Of a DNA stretch of 19,387 nt, positions 1 through 8,274 are shown in pieces (positions within the stretch are counted from its first letter, which is position 1; the number at the start of each line of letters is the position of its first letter). The translations under genes and the position numbers were made by a program. The stretch comes from DASRGL01 sp035651115 (GTDB lineage Bacteria > Armatimonadota > Chthonomonadetes > Chthonomonadales > Chthonomonadaceae). A model generated the notes under the pieces. That model saw nothing but the letters and a program-made list of their open reading frames with translations, was not told the DNA's origin and searched no databases. Location: assembly GCA_035651115.1 (NCBI GenBank), contig DASRGL010000016.1, positions 1-19,387 on the forward strand. Direction: 5' to 3'.

Positions 1-1
1 G

Positions 2-328
2 GCCGTCGCGAACATCATGTCGGCCTGCTCGATCATGCAGGGCGGCGGAGTCTTCCTGAACGTCTGGGCGGCGAAGCATACGGCCAAGTTCACGGACTGG
101 GCGCATCATGTGAAGATATATCGCGCGGGCGAGGAGGAGCCGGAGGAGATCAAGGGCGACATCGAAGAGATCTTCCCGACGGAAGACCGCGCCTTCATCA
201 ACGCGGTCAAGTCCGGCGATAGCTCCAAGCTGCGCTGTCTCTATGGCGATGGCGTGCGCTCGACGCTGGTGGCCCTGGCCGCCAACGAGAGTCTGGAGAC
301 CGGTAAGCCCGTCAAAGTCCAGTACTGA
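2..328 (+). CDS. Gfo/Idh/MocA family oxidoreductase, C-terminal part
   Basis: The frame is open from base 2, so this is the last ~108 residues of a gene that begins outside the window; an ATG at 17 is internal. The sequence resembles the C-terminal alpha/beta domain of NAD(P)-dependent Gfo/Idh/MocA dehydrogenases, which act on sugars, inositols and related polyols in the cytoplasm. The end has the usual form: a strand-rich part, then an FINAVKSGD helix, an RSTLVALAANES helix and the ending GKPVKVQY. The Rossmann domain and catalytic residues are outside the window, so substrate and cofactor cannot be judged. It stops with TGA and converges on the gene at 568-1140, with a palindromic element between them. 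A full Gfo/Idh/MocA gene lies 1.1 kb away on the other strand, but this is a different, diverged member. Confidence 0.8.
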   Translation, partial: AVANIMSACSIMQGGGVFLNVWAAKHTAKFTDWAHHVKIYRAGEEEPEEIKGDIEEIFPTEDRAFINAVKSGDSSKLRCLYGDGVRSTLVALAANESLETGKPVKVQY

Positions 329-350
329 CCCCCGTTCGCCCCAGGTCTAG

Positions 351-540
351 CCACGCCTATAAAAGGCGTGTCTGATGGGTGGCTGCGCCGCCAACCGTCC
401 TCACGGACGGCCCATTCAGCAAGTCTGTCCCTTCGTATCGCATTCTCCTGTAGACGAAGGGACAGCCCTACCATCAGGAATCCCGTCCGCGAGGACGGTT
501 GGCCGCAGGCCCCCGAGACGGGTCTTTTATAGACCCGGCG
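351..540. repeat. ~190-bp palindromic repeat element (MITE- or BIME-like)
   Basis: Two inverted copies of a ~90-bp sequence face each other across a 17-nt loop. Paired arms: 425-436 with 454-465 (12 bp, perfect); 390-402 with 491-503 (13 bp); after one mismatch, 404-410 with 483-489 (7 bp); and CTATAAAAG at 357-365 with its complement at 524-532. Each outer end also folds alone (352-358 with 364-370; 520-525 with 531-536). No long ORF belongs to it, and there is no clear target-site duplication or T-run. It lies between two convergent genes, so it may help end transcription, but its build fits a small non-autonomous mobile palindrome better. Confidence 0.7.
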
Positions 541-567
541 TAAAATCCGGACTGGTTTGCGCTCCGG

Positions 568-1140
568 TCAATTCTCGAAGGTGACGCTGCGGCAGAAGGC
601 GTTTAGCGTCGGCAGATAGCGTTCGATCAGTTTGGGGCTGGTGGCGAAATAGCCGAACAGAAAGCCCCGCTGCCCATGCTGCACGGCGGAGAGAAAGCCG
701 TAGAGACGCTGCTTCTCGCGCGTCTTGATCTCGACCGCGATATAGAGGCCGGGGCGTCCGTCCGCCGTCTTCTGTTCGGCGATCTCGGTCTTATCCAGCA
801 CGCGCGCCGCTTTCAGGCAGGCGGCGGTTTCGGCCTCGAACCACGCGCGGAACGTTCCCTTGAGCGCCTTGTCGGGTGGAACCGTCAGGAAACAGAGTTC
901 GCCTTTGGGCAGGTCGGGCGGAAGGTAGAGTTCGGTATCGGCCTCCCTGCCGCGCTGCCAGTCGCGGGGCGGGCGGTAGCTGACCGGCCCGGACTTGCTG
1001 ACCGCGTCGCGGCAGGGCGTGAGGGCCGGCACGCGGCCCGATGGAATGGCGGTCAGGCTGCGCGCATTGACCGAAGGCAGCCAGAGAAACCCGATAACGA
1101 GCGCCTGAACCGTCTTTATCGCAACAGAGATGCGCTTCAT
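568..1140 (-). CDS. Small secreted protein, function unknown
   Basis: 190 residues. The ATG at 1140 is preferred over an in-frame ATG at 1224 because it has a GAGGGG Shine-Dalgarno about 9 nt upstream and starts a Sec signal peptide: MKR, a hydrophobic stretch ending near LWLPSVNARS, then the mature protein. The mature part has four cysteines and a segment (about SGPVSYRPPRDWQRG to FRSVTFEN-like end) whose 'sYrpP..W' opening loosely recalls PsbP/DcrB-like secreted domains. That is only a resemblance and I do not assign a family. No membrane segment follows the signal peptide, so it is probably periplasmic or exported. It is alone on its strand, converging with the gene ending at 328. A 7-bp inverted repeat at 1207-1226 lies in its upstream region. 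Confidence 0.7.
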   Translation of the reverse strand: MKRISVAIKTVQALVIGFLWLPSVNARSLTAIPSGRVPALTPCRDAVSKSGPVSYRPPRDWQRGREADTELYLPPDLPKGELCFLTVPPDKALKGTFRAWFEAETAACLKAARVLDKTEIAEQKTADGRPGLYIAVEIKTREKQRLYGFLSAVQHGQRGFLFGYFATSPKLIERYLPTLNAFCRSVTFEN

Positions 1141-1206
1141 GCGACATTTCCCCTCATCATGGATAGGAGTCAACGCGCCTGACCTAGCAGAAACGAACCA
1201 GCGCGC

Positions 1207-1226
1207 GAATGTCCCTCCAGACATTC
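1207..1226. promoter_or_regulatory. Candidate operator: GAATGTC-6-GACATTC inverted repeat
   Basis: A perfect 7-bp inverted repeat with a 6-nt spacer, 67-86 nt upstream of the secreted-protein start at 1140. Its size and symmetry suit a dimeric regulator. Read on the minus strand, a weak TATAGC -10-like hexamer lies about 20 nt further upstream, but no matching -35 is clear. A role as operator is inference. Confidence 0.3.
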
Positions 1227-1265
1227 CATGAAACGCGCTCGCTTTGCTATAAATTCACAAACAGA

Positions 1266-1298
1266 CGGGCCGCGCGAGAAGATTTCCCGCGCGGCCCG
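1266..1298 (-). terminator. GC-rich hairpin, likely end of the oxidoreductase transcript
   Basis: Perfect 11-bp stem CGGGCCGCGCG (1266-1276) with 1288-1298, loop of 11 nt. On the minus strand it is followed by TCTGTTTGTG, a broken T-rich tract. It lies 148 nt beyond the stop of the 1446-2483 gene and before the next minus-strand gene, which suits a terminator. Confidence 0.5.
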
Positions 1299-1354
1299 AA
1301 TCGCCCTATTTGCAGAAGTGGAAACCGTCTTTGAACTCTGATTCGTCGGATTAT

Positions 1355-1400
1355 TCGGATAGACTAGGATTGGCTCATGGCTCCATCATAGTCTATCCGA
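1355..1400. repeat. Long perfect inverted repeat, AT-richer than surroundings
   Basis: TCGGATAGACTA (1355-1366) pairs perfectly with 1389-1400 around a 22-nt loop. The stem continues outward as ATTAT/ATAAT past a one-base bulge. It lies 46 nt after the stop codon of the minus-strand oxidoreductase. There is no T-run, so it may protect the transcript 3' end, bind a protein, or be a remnant repeat. Confidence 0.55.
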
Positions 1401-1445
1401 TAATCATTCTGATCTCGGTTCGGACATTTCTTCCCTGGTTCTCGG

Positions 1446-2483
1446 TCAGATCTCCACTTTGGCGAACTGCTTGGTCTGCGATGACTTGAGGCAGGCCAGA
1501 ATGACCGCCAGCGCGCGACGGCCCTCTTCCCCGCTGATGGTCGGCGGCGTGTTCGTGACGATGGAGTTGACGAACTCCCGGATCACGCCGGAGTCGGACT
1601 GCCCGCCCGCCTCATTGGTCTGCAGCTTGCCGACCTCATAGAACTGCTTCTCGCCGCTTGCCAACTCGACGATGACGCTGAAGCGCGGGTCGCTGCCGAT
1701 GCGCATGATGCCCTTGCTGCCGAAGAGCGTGGTCGCGTTGTCCTCGCCGGGATTGTGCGTCCACGAGGCGGTCAGCGTGCCGATGGCCCCGCTCTGCGCG
1801 CGCAGCAGGCAGACCGCGTTATCATCCACATCGCCGTAAGGCTTCTCCAGATGCTCGACGAACGAGGCGACTTCGACGAACTCCTCGCCGAGCAGCCAGC
1901 GCAGCAGGTCGGCTTTATGCACGCCCAGGTCGCCCATCGAGCCGACGAACGCCTGCTTTTTATCGAAGAACCAGCCGGTCGCCCCCTCGATGCTCCAGCT
2001 CTCCGGCCCCGGATGGCTGAACGCGGTGCGGAACGAGATGACCTTGCCGATAGCGCCCGCCTTCAGCAGTTCTTTCGCCTTGACGTGCAGCGGCGCGAGG
2101 CGCTGGTTGTGGCCGATCATCAGGAATTTGCCCGCCTTTGTCGCCGCCGCGATCATATCTCTGGCCTCCTTGTCGGAGGTCGCCATCGGCTTCTCGCAGA
2201 GGACGTGCTTCCCGGCCTTGAGCGCGGCGATAGAGATGGGCGCGTGCAGCGCGTTCGGCACGCAGACGCTCACGGCGTCCACGCCCTTGAGTTCCAGCGC
2301 GTCTTCCCATTTGGTGAGGGCTTTGGCGTCGTACTTTTTTGCCAGTTTCTCCGCGCGCTCCGGCACGCGGTCTACGAAAGCCAGAAGCTGGACTTCAGGA
2401 TTGGCGGCGTATTCCGGCGCGTGGCGGTGGGTGGCGATGCTGCCGCTGCCGATGACGGCAACACCGATCTTCTTTTTAGGCAT
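1446..2483 (-). CDS. Gfo/Idh/MocA family oxidoreductase
   Basis: 345 residues, the usual family length, probably a cytoplasmic NAD(P)-dependent sugar or polyol dehydrogenase. The chosen ATG begins MPKKKIGVAVIG. AGAAGG lies 9 nt upstream; an ATG three codons earlier sits right against it, and the longer ORF upstream is arginine-rich without family likeness. N-terminal Rossmann fold: GSGSIATHRH (about residues 11-20), then AFVDRVPERAEKLAKKY. The family motif CEKPMA is near residue 97 (its lysine is the conserved catalytic/cofactor-binding one), and the MGDLGVHKADLL segment carries the Asp and His of the active site. The substrate cannot be told from sequence. It diverges from the ABC genes across 444 bp. 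The 2-328 fragment is a second family member nearby, which hints at a carbohydrate-use region. Confidence 0.9.
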   Translation of the reverse strand: MPKKKIGVAVIGSGSIATHRHAPEYAANPEVQLLAFVDRVPERAEKLAKKYDAKALTKWEDALELKGVDAVSVCVPNALHAPISIAALKAGKHVLCEKPMATSDKEARDMIAAATKAGKFLMIGHNQRLAPLHVKAKELLKAGAIGKVISFRTAFSHPGPESWSIEGATGWFFDKKQAFVGSMGDLGVHKADLLRWLLGEEFVEVASFVEHLEKPYGDVDDNAVCLLRAQSGAIGTLTASWTHNPGEDNATTLFGSKGIMRIGSDPRFSVIVELASGEKQFYEVGKLQTNEAGGQSDSGVIREFVNSIVTNTPPTISGEEGRRALAVILACLKSSQTKQFAKVEI

Positions 2484-2927
2484 CAGGTCCATCCTTCTTT
2501 CGGGAATTTGTGGCGCGGCGGCGCGCACCAAACGCGGTCTCATCGCCCTCCGCGAACGCGCATTTCGACACGCCCGCCCGCAGTTCCTCCGTGTAATTTG
2601 CGCCCTCGTCCTCCGGTTCCCGCCGCGCGATCTGCCCCGCATCGTTCTGGAATCGGACAGCCCGTGCAGGCAGCGTCGGGAACAAGGGCGACAGAGGGGC
2701 GCCCCCCACCCGGAAGCCGCGGAAACAGGGATTTGCAGCGCGCACGCCGAACCTGGTTCATGGAGATCGCCTCGCGGCGTTCAGTGCAGCGGCGCGCAGT
2801 GACAGGCGCTACCGGCACGAACGCCCAGGAGAGAACCCGCAGGAATACCGGTAAGGAAACGCGAGCGCAGAGCCATTCTCCTAGATAGCGCGCCGTTATG
2901 TTATAATGGGGACAAGGGAGGAAACAC
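2484..2927. other. Divergent intergenic region
   Basis: This 444-bp gap separates the minus-strand oxidoreductase from the plus-strand ABC operon. Several arginine- and proline-rich ORFs cross it in different frames, but none has a family signature or good ribosome-binding site. The only signal I trust is the extended -10 promoter near 2902. I see no clear promoter for the oxidoreductase and no tRNA or riboswitch-like structure. Confidence 0.5.
2899..2907 (+). promoter_or_regulatory. Extended -10 promoter of the ABC operon
   Basis: TGTTATAAT matches the extended -10 consensus TGnTATAAT exactly and lies 21 nt before the ATPase start. The region that would hold a -35 has no good match at 17 bp, which is common for extended -10 promoters. 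Transcription would begin near 2914, giving a very short leader that is mostly the GGGAGG ribosome-binding site. Confidence 0.65.
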
Positions 2928-3740
2928 ATGGATGTGGAGGAGAGCCGGAATGGCAGCGAGGCGCGCACCGAGGCCATCAACTACAGCATCGTCGCCACAG
3001 GTCTGTCCAAGCGCTTCGGCGCGCAGACGGCGGTGGAGAACCTGAGCCTGCAAGTGCGCGAAGGCGAGTTCTTCGGCTTCCTCGGCCCCAACGGCGCGGG
3101 GAAATCCACCACCATCAAGATGATGTGCGGTCTGCTGCGGCCCGACGCCGGAACTATCCGCGTGGCGGGCTACGACGTGGCGGCGCATCCGCTCGAAGTC
3201 AAGCGGCAGATCGGCGTGCTGCCGGAAGAGACGAACCTGTACGAGCGACTGACCGGAGAGGAGTTCCTGCTGTTCTCCGGGCGCATGTACGGCCTCTCTC
3301 TGGACGAAGCCCGCGCCCGCGCCGCCGACCTGCTCGAACTGATGGAACTGGTCGAGTCCAAAGACAAGCTGATCGTGGACTATTCGATGGGCATGAAGAA
3401 GAAGGTCGCGCTCGCCTCCGCGCTGCTCCACCGCCCCAAAGTGATGTTCCTCGACGAGCCGTTCAACGGCATAGACCCCATCTCCGTGCGCGCCATCCGC
3501 AACGTCATGCGCCATCTGACCGAGCGCGGCACGACCATCTTTATCTCCTCGCACGTTATGGAGGTCATCGAGCGGCTCTGTTCGCGCGTCGCCATTATCC
3601 ATCAGGGCCGTCTCGTCGGAGAGGGAACGCTGGCCGAACTGAGGACGATGGCGCAGACCGCCAGCGACTCCTCGCTCGAAGACATCTTCCTGAAGATGGT
3701 GGATGCGCGCGTGGATGCCGACGCGCTTAGCTGGCTCTGA
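2928..3740 (+). CDS. ABC transporter ATP-binding protein (ABC-2/exporter type)
   Basis: 270 residues; the nucleotide-binding subunit that powers the membrane protein encoded next. ATG is placed 7 nt after GGAGG. Walker A is GPNGAGKST (residues 53-61). In place of the Q-loop glutamine there is a PEET segment (about 99-102), a variant I associate with NatA/EcsA-like exporter ATPases. The signature is YSMGM (152-156) instead of LSGGQ, followed by KKKVALASALLHRP. Walker B is KVMFLDEP (171-178) and the switch histidine is in SSHVME (about 209). The domain is complete, with a short acidic N-terminal extension of about 20 residues. The permease starts 21 nt downstream, so the two probably form one exporter. 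The cargo is unknown; lipid, peptide, drug or sodium export have all been seen in related families. Confidence 0.93.
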   Translation: MDVEESRNGSEARTEAINYSIVATGLSKRFGAQTAVENLSLQVREGEFFGFLGPNGAGKSTTIKMMCGLLRPDAGTIRVAGYDVAAHPLEVKRQIGVLPEETNLYERLTGEEFLLFSGRMYGLSLDEARARAADLLELMELVESKDKLIVDYSMGMKKKVALASALLHRPKVMFLDEPFNGIDPISVRAIRNVMRHLTERGTTIFISSHVMEVIERLCSRVAIIHQGRLVGEGTLAELRTMAQTASDSSLEDIFLKMVDARVDADALSWL

Positions 3741-3761
3741 CCCCGCCCACAGGAGAGTTCT

Positions 3762-5408
3762 TTGTACGCTCTACGCCTTCTCTTCTGGCTCAAATGGAAA
3801 CTGATGCTGCGCGGCTACCGGCGCAACGCCTCGGCGGCCATCGGCGCGCTCTTTCTTTTTCTGCTGGTCTTTCCCCTCGCCATCGCGCTCGGCTTCATCT
3901 TTGCCAATAGCTTTCTGGAGATCGCGCCGCCTTATAACGGCCATCTGCTGCGCAGCGTCCTGCTCGGCATCTATTTCCTCTGGGTGATGGGGCCGATTCT
4001 CGGCTACGCCTTCAACGACGCCTACGACATCACCAAGCTGTTCGTATACCCGCTCTCGCTGCGCCAGATATTCGCCGGGGCCATTCTCGGCTCCCTGCTC
4101 GATCTGCCCGTCCTGTTCCTGCTGCCCAGCCTGATCGCCGTCTTTGTCGGCTTCACCACCGGCGGCGCGACCTTCCTCCTTCACCTTATCGCTATCAGCC
4201 TCTATCTGCTGCACACGCTCTCGCTCAGCCAGGCGTTCTTGCTGGCGAGCGCAGGCATCCTGCGCAGTCGGCGCTTCCGCGACCTGGCGACGGTGCTGAT
4301 TCCGGTCATCTGGATCGCCTGGTACTTCTTTACCCAGGCGTTGTCGGGACGCACCGGCAGCATTGACTGGCGCATCTTCCTGGAAAGCCGGGCCTGGGAT
4401 ATTCTCAACTATCTGCCGCCGGGGTTGACGGCGCGGGCGGTCTACGCGGCCTGGCAGGGAGAGTGGGGCGCGGCGATAGGCTATCTGATGGCGCTGGCCG
4501 CGTTCACGCTTGCCACCGTCTACCTGGTCGCCTGGGCGCTTCAGAAGGTCTATGCGGGCGATGTCCTCCGGCAGCCCGCGCGCGCGGCGGCCCCGGTCTC
4601 TGCCGCGCCGTCCGCGCCTTCCGACATAGACACGTCGCCCCTGTTTCGGCGGCTCTCTTCCGTCGTACGCGCCGTCATGGACAAGGAGATCAAATACTTC
4701 TTCCGCGATCCCTACTTTCGCATCATGCTGATGAACCTGGTCTATATCCTGTGCGTCACTGGGTTCGCGCTGCTGCGGATGGGCAAAGACCCGATCTCGC
4801 CCTACATCGGGCCGGTGGTCGCATGGGCCGCGACCGGCATCGTGCTGCTGACGGAGATGCAGTTGGTCTGCAACATCTTCGGCACGGAGGGCGGCGCGGC
4901 GGCGCTGCTGTTTCTCTTTCCCTGCTCCCGGCGCGAGATACTGCTCGGCAAGAACCTGGCGATCTTTTTTGCGCTCTCGGTCATCAATCTCGTCTACGTC
5001 CTGGTCACGTCCGCGCTCTGCCACGCGCTTCCCTGGTACGGCCTCCTGTTCTTCTGGATGGAGATGGCGATCCTGGTCTGCATCTCCCTCGGCAACATCG
5101 CCTCCATCTACTTTCCGTACCGCATGGTCATGCGGGGCTGGCGCATCCGGCAGCAGTCCGCCACACGCGGCTGCGGCTACTCGCTCATCTACCTGGCGAT
5201 CATGGCCGTCGGCTTCCTCCTGATGATCCCGGTACTGGCCGCGCTTGTCCTGCCCGCTTTCTGGATAGACCCGAACTGGCTGCTGCTGACGATTCCTCTC
5301 TCCATCGCCTACGCAGGCGGCCTCTATCTGCTCTCCCTGGCCCGGGCCGAACCTCTGCTGATGGAACGCGAAGTGGACATCATCGCCAAAGTCGGGCAGG
5401 AGGATTAG
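3762..5408 (+). CDS. ABC transporter permease, multi-spanning membrane protein
   Basis: 548 residues, starting at TTG because AGGAG lies 6 nt before it and no better in-frame start is near. About twelve hydrophobic segments can be seen, e.g. around residues 25-50, 66-90, 105-130, 135-162, 178-197, 235-262, 319-340, 350-372, 400-445 (two), 476-505 and 510-530. A soluble loop near 270-310, rich in Ala, Pro and Ser, splits the protein into two halves; after it comes VMDKEIKYFFRDPYFR, a conserved-looking amphipathic stretch typical of large exporter permeases placed just before the second membrane half. This suggests both transmembrane halves of the exporter are in one polypeptide, served by two copies of the ATPase encoded upstream. 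It lies in the inner membrane. No substrate can be assigned. Confidence 0.88.
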   Translation: MYALRLLFWLKWKLMLRGYRRNASAAIGALFLFLLVFPLAIALGFIFANSFLEIAPPYNGHLLRSVLLGIYFLWVMGPILGYAFNDAYDITKLFVYPLSLRQIFAGAILGSLLDLPVLFLLPSLIAVFVGFTTGGATFLLHLIAISLYLLHTLSLSQAFLLASAGILRSRRFRDLATVLIPVIWIAWYFFTQALSGRTGSIDWRIFLESRAWDILNYLPPGLTARAVYAAWQGEWGAAIGYLMALAAFTLATVYLVAWALQKVYAGDVLRQPARAAAPVSAAPSAPSDIDTSPLFRRLSSVVRAVMDKEIKYFFRDPYFRIMLMNLVYILCVTGFALLRMGKDPISPYIGPVVAWAATGIVLLTEMQLVCNIFGTEGGAAALLFLFPCSRREILLGKNLAIFFALSVINLVYVLVTSALCHALPWYGLLFFWMEMAILVCISLGNIASIYFPYRMVMRGWRIRQQSATRGCGYSLIYLAIMAVGFLLMIPVLAALVLPAFWIDPNWLLLTIPLSIAYAGGLYLLSLARAEPLLMEREVDIIAKVGQED

Positions 5409-5441
5409 CCCGCGTGCATAGCCCCGAATCGCGAAGTCATC

Positions 5442-6599
5442 ATGCCTGATCTGGCCGATGTTGTCATCGTGGGCGGCGGGCTGCTCGGCGCGGCGCTGGC
5501 CGCCGAACTGAGCCGCCGCACCCTGCGCGTCATCCTGCTGGAAGCGCACGCCCTGGCGGGCGCGGCCAGCGGGAACGGCTTCGCCTGGGTCAATGCGACC
5601 GCCAAGCTGGACAGGGAGCCGTACCACCACCTGAACGCGCTCGGCCTGGCGCACTACGATATGCTGGCGGCGGAGTGGGGCGTGGAGCGGATCGGCCTGC
5701 ACGGGGGCGGGGCGCTGTTCTGGGCGGAAGGCGAGGAAGAGGCGGGCCGCGCGCAGTTGCGGCAGCGCGCCGCGCGCCTGCAAGCCTGGGACTACCCGGT
5801 GGCGCTGCTCAGCCAGGCGGAGATGCAGACGCTGGAGCCGCAGGCGCTTTTCGGAGAGGGCGCGGAGGGACTGTTCGCGCCGGCAGACCGCTGGGTAGAC
5901 ACGCCGCGCCTCGTGCGCTTCTGCGCGGAACGCGCGCGGGAGCGTGGCGCAGAGATACGGGAGTACTGCCCGGCGCTCGGCTTCACTCGCAGCGTGGTCG
6001 GAACGATTTCGACCGTCGAGACGCCGCAGGGCCGTATCTCCACGCGCCTGCTCGTGCTGGCGGCGGGCGTGCAGACGCCCTCTCTCGTCGCGCAGGTCAC
6101 GGGAGACCCGGCGGGCAGCAGCCGCATCCCGGTACAGCGCGTGCCGGGCCTGCTGGTGGAGACGCCGCCGGGTTCCGCGCCCGGCCAGGCGCAGCGCGTT
6201 CTCTATCCGCCGGAGAAGGGCGGCCTGCACCTGCGTCCCACGCCAGGCGGCGGCCTGCTGCTCGGCGCGGATGATACCGATGCCGCGCTGAACGACCCGG
6301 ACGCCTCCTACCCGCCTGAAGCGCCTGCCGGACTGCTCGCCCGCGCCGCACGCTTTCTGCCCGGCCTGCCGGTGGAGCCGCTGCAAGACGCTCTTGCCGC
6401 CCGCGTCTGCGTGCGCCCCGTTCCCGGCGACGGCCTGCCCATCGTCGGCCCGCTGCCGGGCGTGGACGGCGTCTTCATCGCGGTCACGCACAGCGGCGTC
6501 ACGCTCGGCCCGCTGCTGGCCCACTACCTGGCCGAAGAGATGGTCAGTGGGCGTATCTGGCCGCTCCTCACCCCCTACCGCCCCGCCCGTTTCCTCTGA
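5442..6599 (+). CDS. FAD-dependent oxidoreductase, DAO family (glycine/D-amino-acid oxidase-like)
   Basis: 385 residues, normal for this family, which oxidises amines or amino acids with FAD. The N-terminal dinucleotide fold is DVVIVGGGLLGAALAAEL (GxGxxG variant GGGLLG, residues 11-16), then the strand RVILLEAHALAGAASG with the acidic residue that holds the adenosine ribose. The middle holds the substrate-binding sheet. The C-terminus has the family's second FAD contact, VRPVPGDGLPIVGPLPG, followed by THSGVTLGPLLAHYLAEEM. No transmembrane segment, so probably cytoplasmic. It starts 33 nt after the permease stop; the ribosome-binding site is weak, so it may depend on upstream translation. Whether it works with the transporter is not shown by sequence. 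The amino donor cannot be predicted; sarcosine, glycine, proline and D-amino acids are all family substrates. Confidence 0.9.
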   Translation: MPDLADVVIVGGGLLGAALAAELSRRTLRVILLEAHALAGAASGNGFAWVNATAKLDREPYHHLNALGLAHYDMLAAEWGVERIGLHGGGALFWAEGEEEAGRAQLRQRAARLQAWDYPVALLSQAEMQTLEPQALFGEGAEGLFAPADRWVDTPRLVRFCAERARERGAEIREYCPALGFTRSVVGTISTVETPQGRISTRLLVLAAGVQTPSLVAQVTGDPAGSSRIPVQRVPGLLVETPPGSAPGQAQRVLYPPEKGGLHLRPTPGGGLLLGADDTDAALNDPDASYPPEAPAGLLARAARFLPGLPVEPLQDALAARVCVRPVPGDGLPIVGPLPGVDGVFIAVTHSGVTLGPLLAHYLAEEMVSGRIWPLLTPYRPARFL

Positions 6600-7001
6600 G
6601 GCGGCGACCGGGACAAGCTTTTCTATTCCGGCCTGGATAGTCTCCCCCGACCGAGTGGATGCTGCTCGCAGTTCGCGCTCATCAACGCCCAATGGGGAGC
6701 CTAGCGAAGAGCGCCAGACGGTTCCGCCTTCTCGCCCCGACTCGACTGATTCCCCTCTTCTTGCGCACGACGGCAACACGCGAGAGCGCCGCGTATCGGA
6801 ACCTACAGCCGATAGCGGTTCTGGGCGATAATAGGTTTACAACCGCCTATTTTTGCCAGGCAGCCGGAGCAACCGATGGAACAGAAGCGGTCAATCGCCA
6901 CGTCCAACGGCTAATATCGTCTGGCCCGACCTACTCATTAGCACCACCGACTCACCCACCTCTTCTGAGCGTTCCCTAATGGAAACAAGGAGACTCATCC
7001 C
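6600..7001. other. Intergenic region before the NxxGxxAF gene
   Basis: 402 bp without a convincing gene. A 6-bp inverted repeat AATAGG/CCTATT (6830-6835 with 6846-6851) followed by TTTTG could be a weak plus-strand terminator for the FAD oxidoreductase. AAGGAG near 6986-6992 is the ribosome-binding site for the next gene. No promoter stands out. Confidence 0.4.
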
Positions 7002-8240
7002 ATGCAACGTTCTGTCCTGCTTGTTGCTACTGTGGCCCTGCTGCTTGCGCTCAACCCCCTCTCTGCTCCGGCTCAGAGATTTCCGACGCCCGCTCGCCGC
7101 GCGCGCTCCGTGTCCTATCAGTGCGTGCTGATGGTGCGCAGCGGCGATCCTGCGCCCGGTGTGCGTGATGATAGCGTCTACGCCTTCTTTCAAGAGCCGG
7201 TGATCGCCGACGATGGCACGATCGCTTTCACCGGCTGGATCGTGTCTCCGACGACTCAGACCTTCAACACGGGCCTGTTTGCCGCCAAAAAGCCGGAAAA
7301 AGATCGCCTGATCGCCCTGGCCGGACGCTCGCTGCCCCGCAAAGACGGCTTCCTGATGTCCTTCGGTCGCCCGGCGCTCAACAAAAACGGTCAGGTCGCG
7401 TTTCTGGCCCAGTTCTCCGACTACAGTTCCGCGATCTATGTGCATCGGTATCGGGTCGCCGAGATCGGCGGCGGGGTTCCGGGCGTGGACGATGCCTGGT
7501 ATAGCTTTCTGGCCGATCCAGCCCTCAATTCCAGGGGCGAGATCGCTTTCGGCGCGGACTATTTCACGGGAACGTCTTTCGGCGGCGGCGTCTTTACTCA
7601 GGAACGGGCGCTCGCCTTCGACAGCGATCCGATTCCCGGCCTGCCCGATGTGTATCTGCTCACGCAGGGCAATGTCGCCTGGTTGGGGGACGAAGCCATC
7701 GGCTACACGGCGCTGCTCTCCGACGGCTCCCAGGCGGTGTTCGGGGCGGGCGAGATCGTGATTCGTACCGGCGACCTGGCTCCCGATACCGACGGGCAGA
7801 CGGTACTCTTTCTGGATCCCGGCGTTGCAGGCAACGCGAACGGCGACATCGCTTATCTGGCCGGACTGGATACCGGCGCGCGGGCGCTCTATGTCAACCA
7901 TCATCTGGTCGCGCTCGAAGGCACGGAGCTGCGCGCCCTGCCCGGTTCCACGCTGGCGCAGGTCTTCTGGCCCTCCTCCGGCACGGGAATGCTGGACGCG
8001 CAGGGCAATCTGGTCTATGCCGGGCTGATCAGCACGCCGGAGAACGGCATCGTCGGGGCCGGGGTCTTCCTCTCCGACCGCCTGATCGCGCTGACCGGCC
8101 AGCCCGTCGGCGATCCGCAGGACGGGCTGACGCTTCTGGGCATCGCCAGCCCGGCGCGCGTCAACAGCCAGGGGCAGATCGTTTTCATCGGCATCCTATC
8201 GAATGGGGAGGAGGCGATCGTGGCCGCCCTCCCGCGCTGA
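7002..8240 (+). CDS. Secreted NxxGxxAF tandem-repeat protein
   Basis: 412 residues. AAGGAG precedes the ATG by about 9 nt. Residues 1-25 are a clear Sec signal peptide (basic start, VLLVATVALLLAL core, cleavage near SAPAQ). The mature protein is built of repeated beta units of ~50 residues, each carrying an NxxGxxAF-like motif: IADDGTIAF (about 68-76), LNKNGQVAF (126-134), LNSRGEIAF (175-183), and later GNANGDIAY, LDAQGNLVY and VNSQGQIVF. Between them are segments such as LIALAGRSLP and LIALTGQPVG. This is the pattern of the 'choice-of-anchor tandem repeat NxxGxxAF-containing' proteins, which probably fold as a beta-propeller. No C-terminal anchor (PEP-CTERM, LPXTG or transmembrane) is present, so it is likely released or periplasmic. 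The biochemical role of the family is unknown to me. It appears to be monocistronic. Confidence 0.85.
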   Translation: MQRSVLLVATVALLLALNPLSAPAQRFPTPARRARSVSYQCVLMVRSGDPAPGVRDDSVYAFFQEPVIADDGTIAFTGWIVSPTTQTFNTGLFAAKKPEKDRLIALAGRSLPRKDGFLMSFGRPALNKNGQVAFLAQFSDYSSAIYVHRYRVAEIGGGVPGVDDAWYSFLADPALNSRGEIAFGADYFTGTSFGGGVFTQERALAFDSDPIPGLPDVYLLTQGNVAWLGDEAIGYTALLSDGSQAVFGAGEIVIRTGDLAPDTDGQTVLFLDPGVAGNANGDIAYLAGLDTGARALYVNHHLVALEGTELRALPGSTLAQVFWPSSGTGMLDAQGNLVYAGLISTPENGIVGAGVFLSDRLIALTGQPVGDPQDGLTLLGIASPARVNSQGQIVFIGILSNGEEAIVAALPR

Positions 8241-8274
8241 CCTCCCCTCCGAGGGATGCATCACCATTCCGCTC

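Noticed and set aside
351..540. CRISPR-like or riboswitch reading of the palindromic element
   Set aside because: There are just two inverted copies, not regularly spaced direct repeats, and it lies after, not before, the flanking genes.
2540..2980. 146-residue minus-strand ORF in the divergent intergenic region
   Set aside because: It overlaps the extended -10 promoter and start of the ABC ATPase and has Arg-rich, family-less sequence.
3771..6779. 1002-residue minus-strand ORF opposite the permease and FAD oxidoreductase
   Set aside because: It is rich in Arg, Gln, Glu and Gly with no domain; it mirrors the codon bias of two well-supported plus-strand genes.
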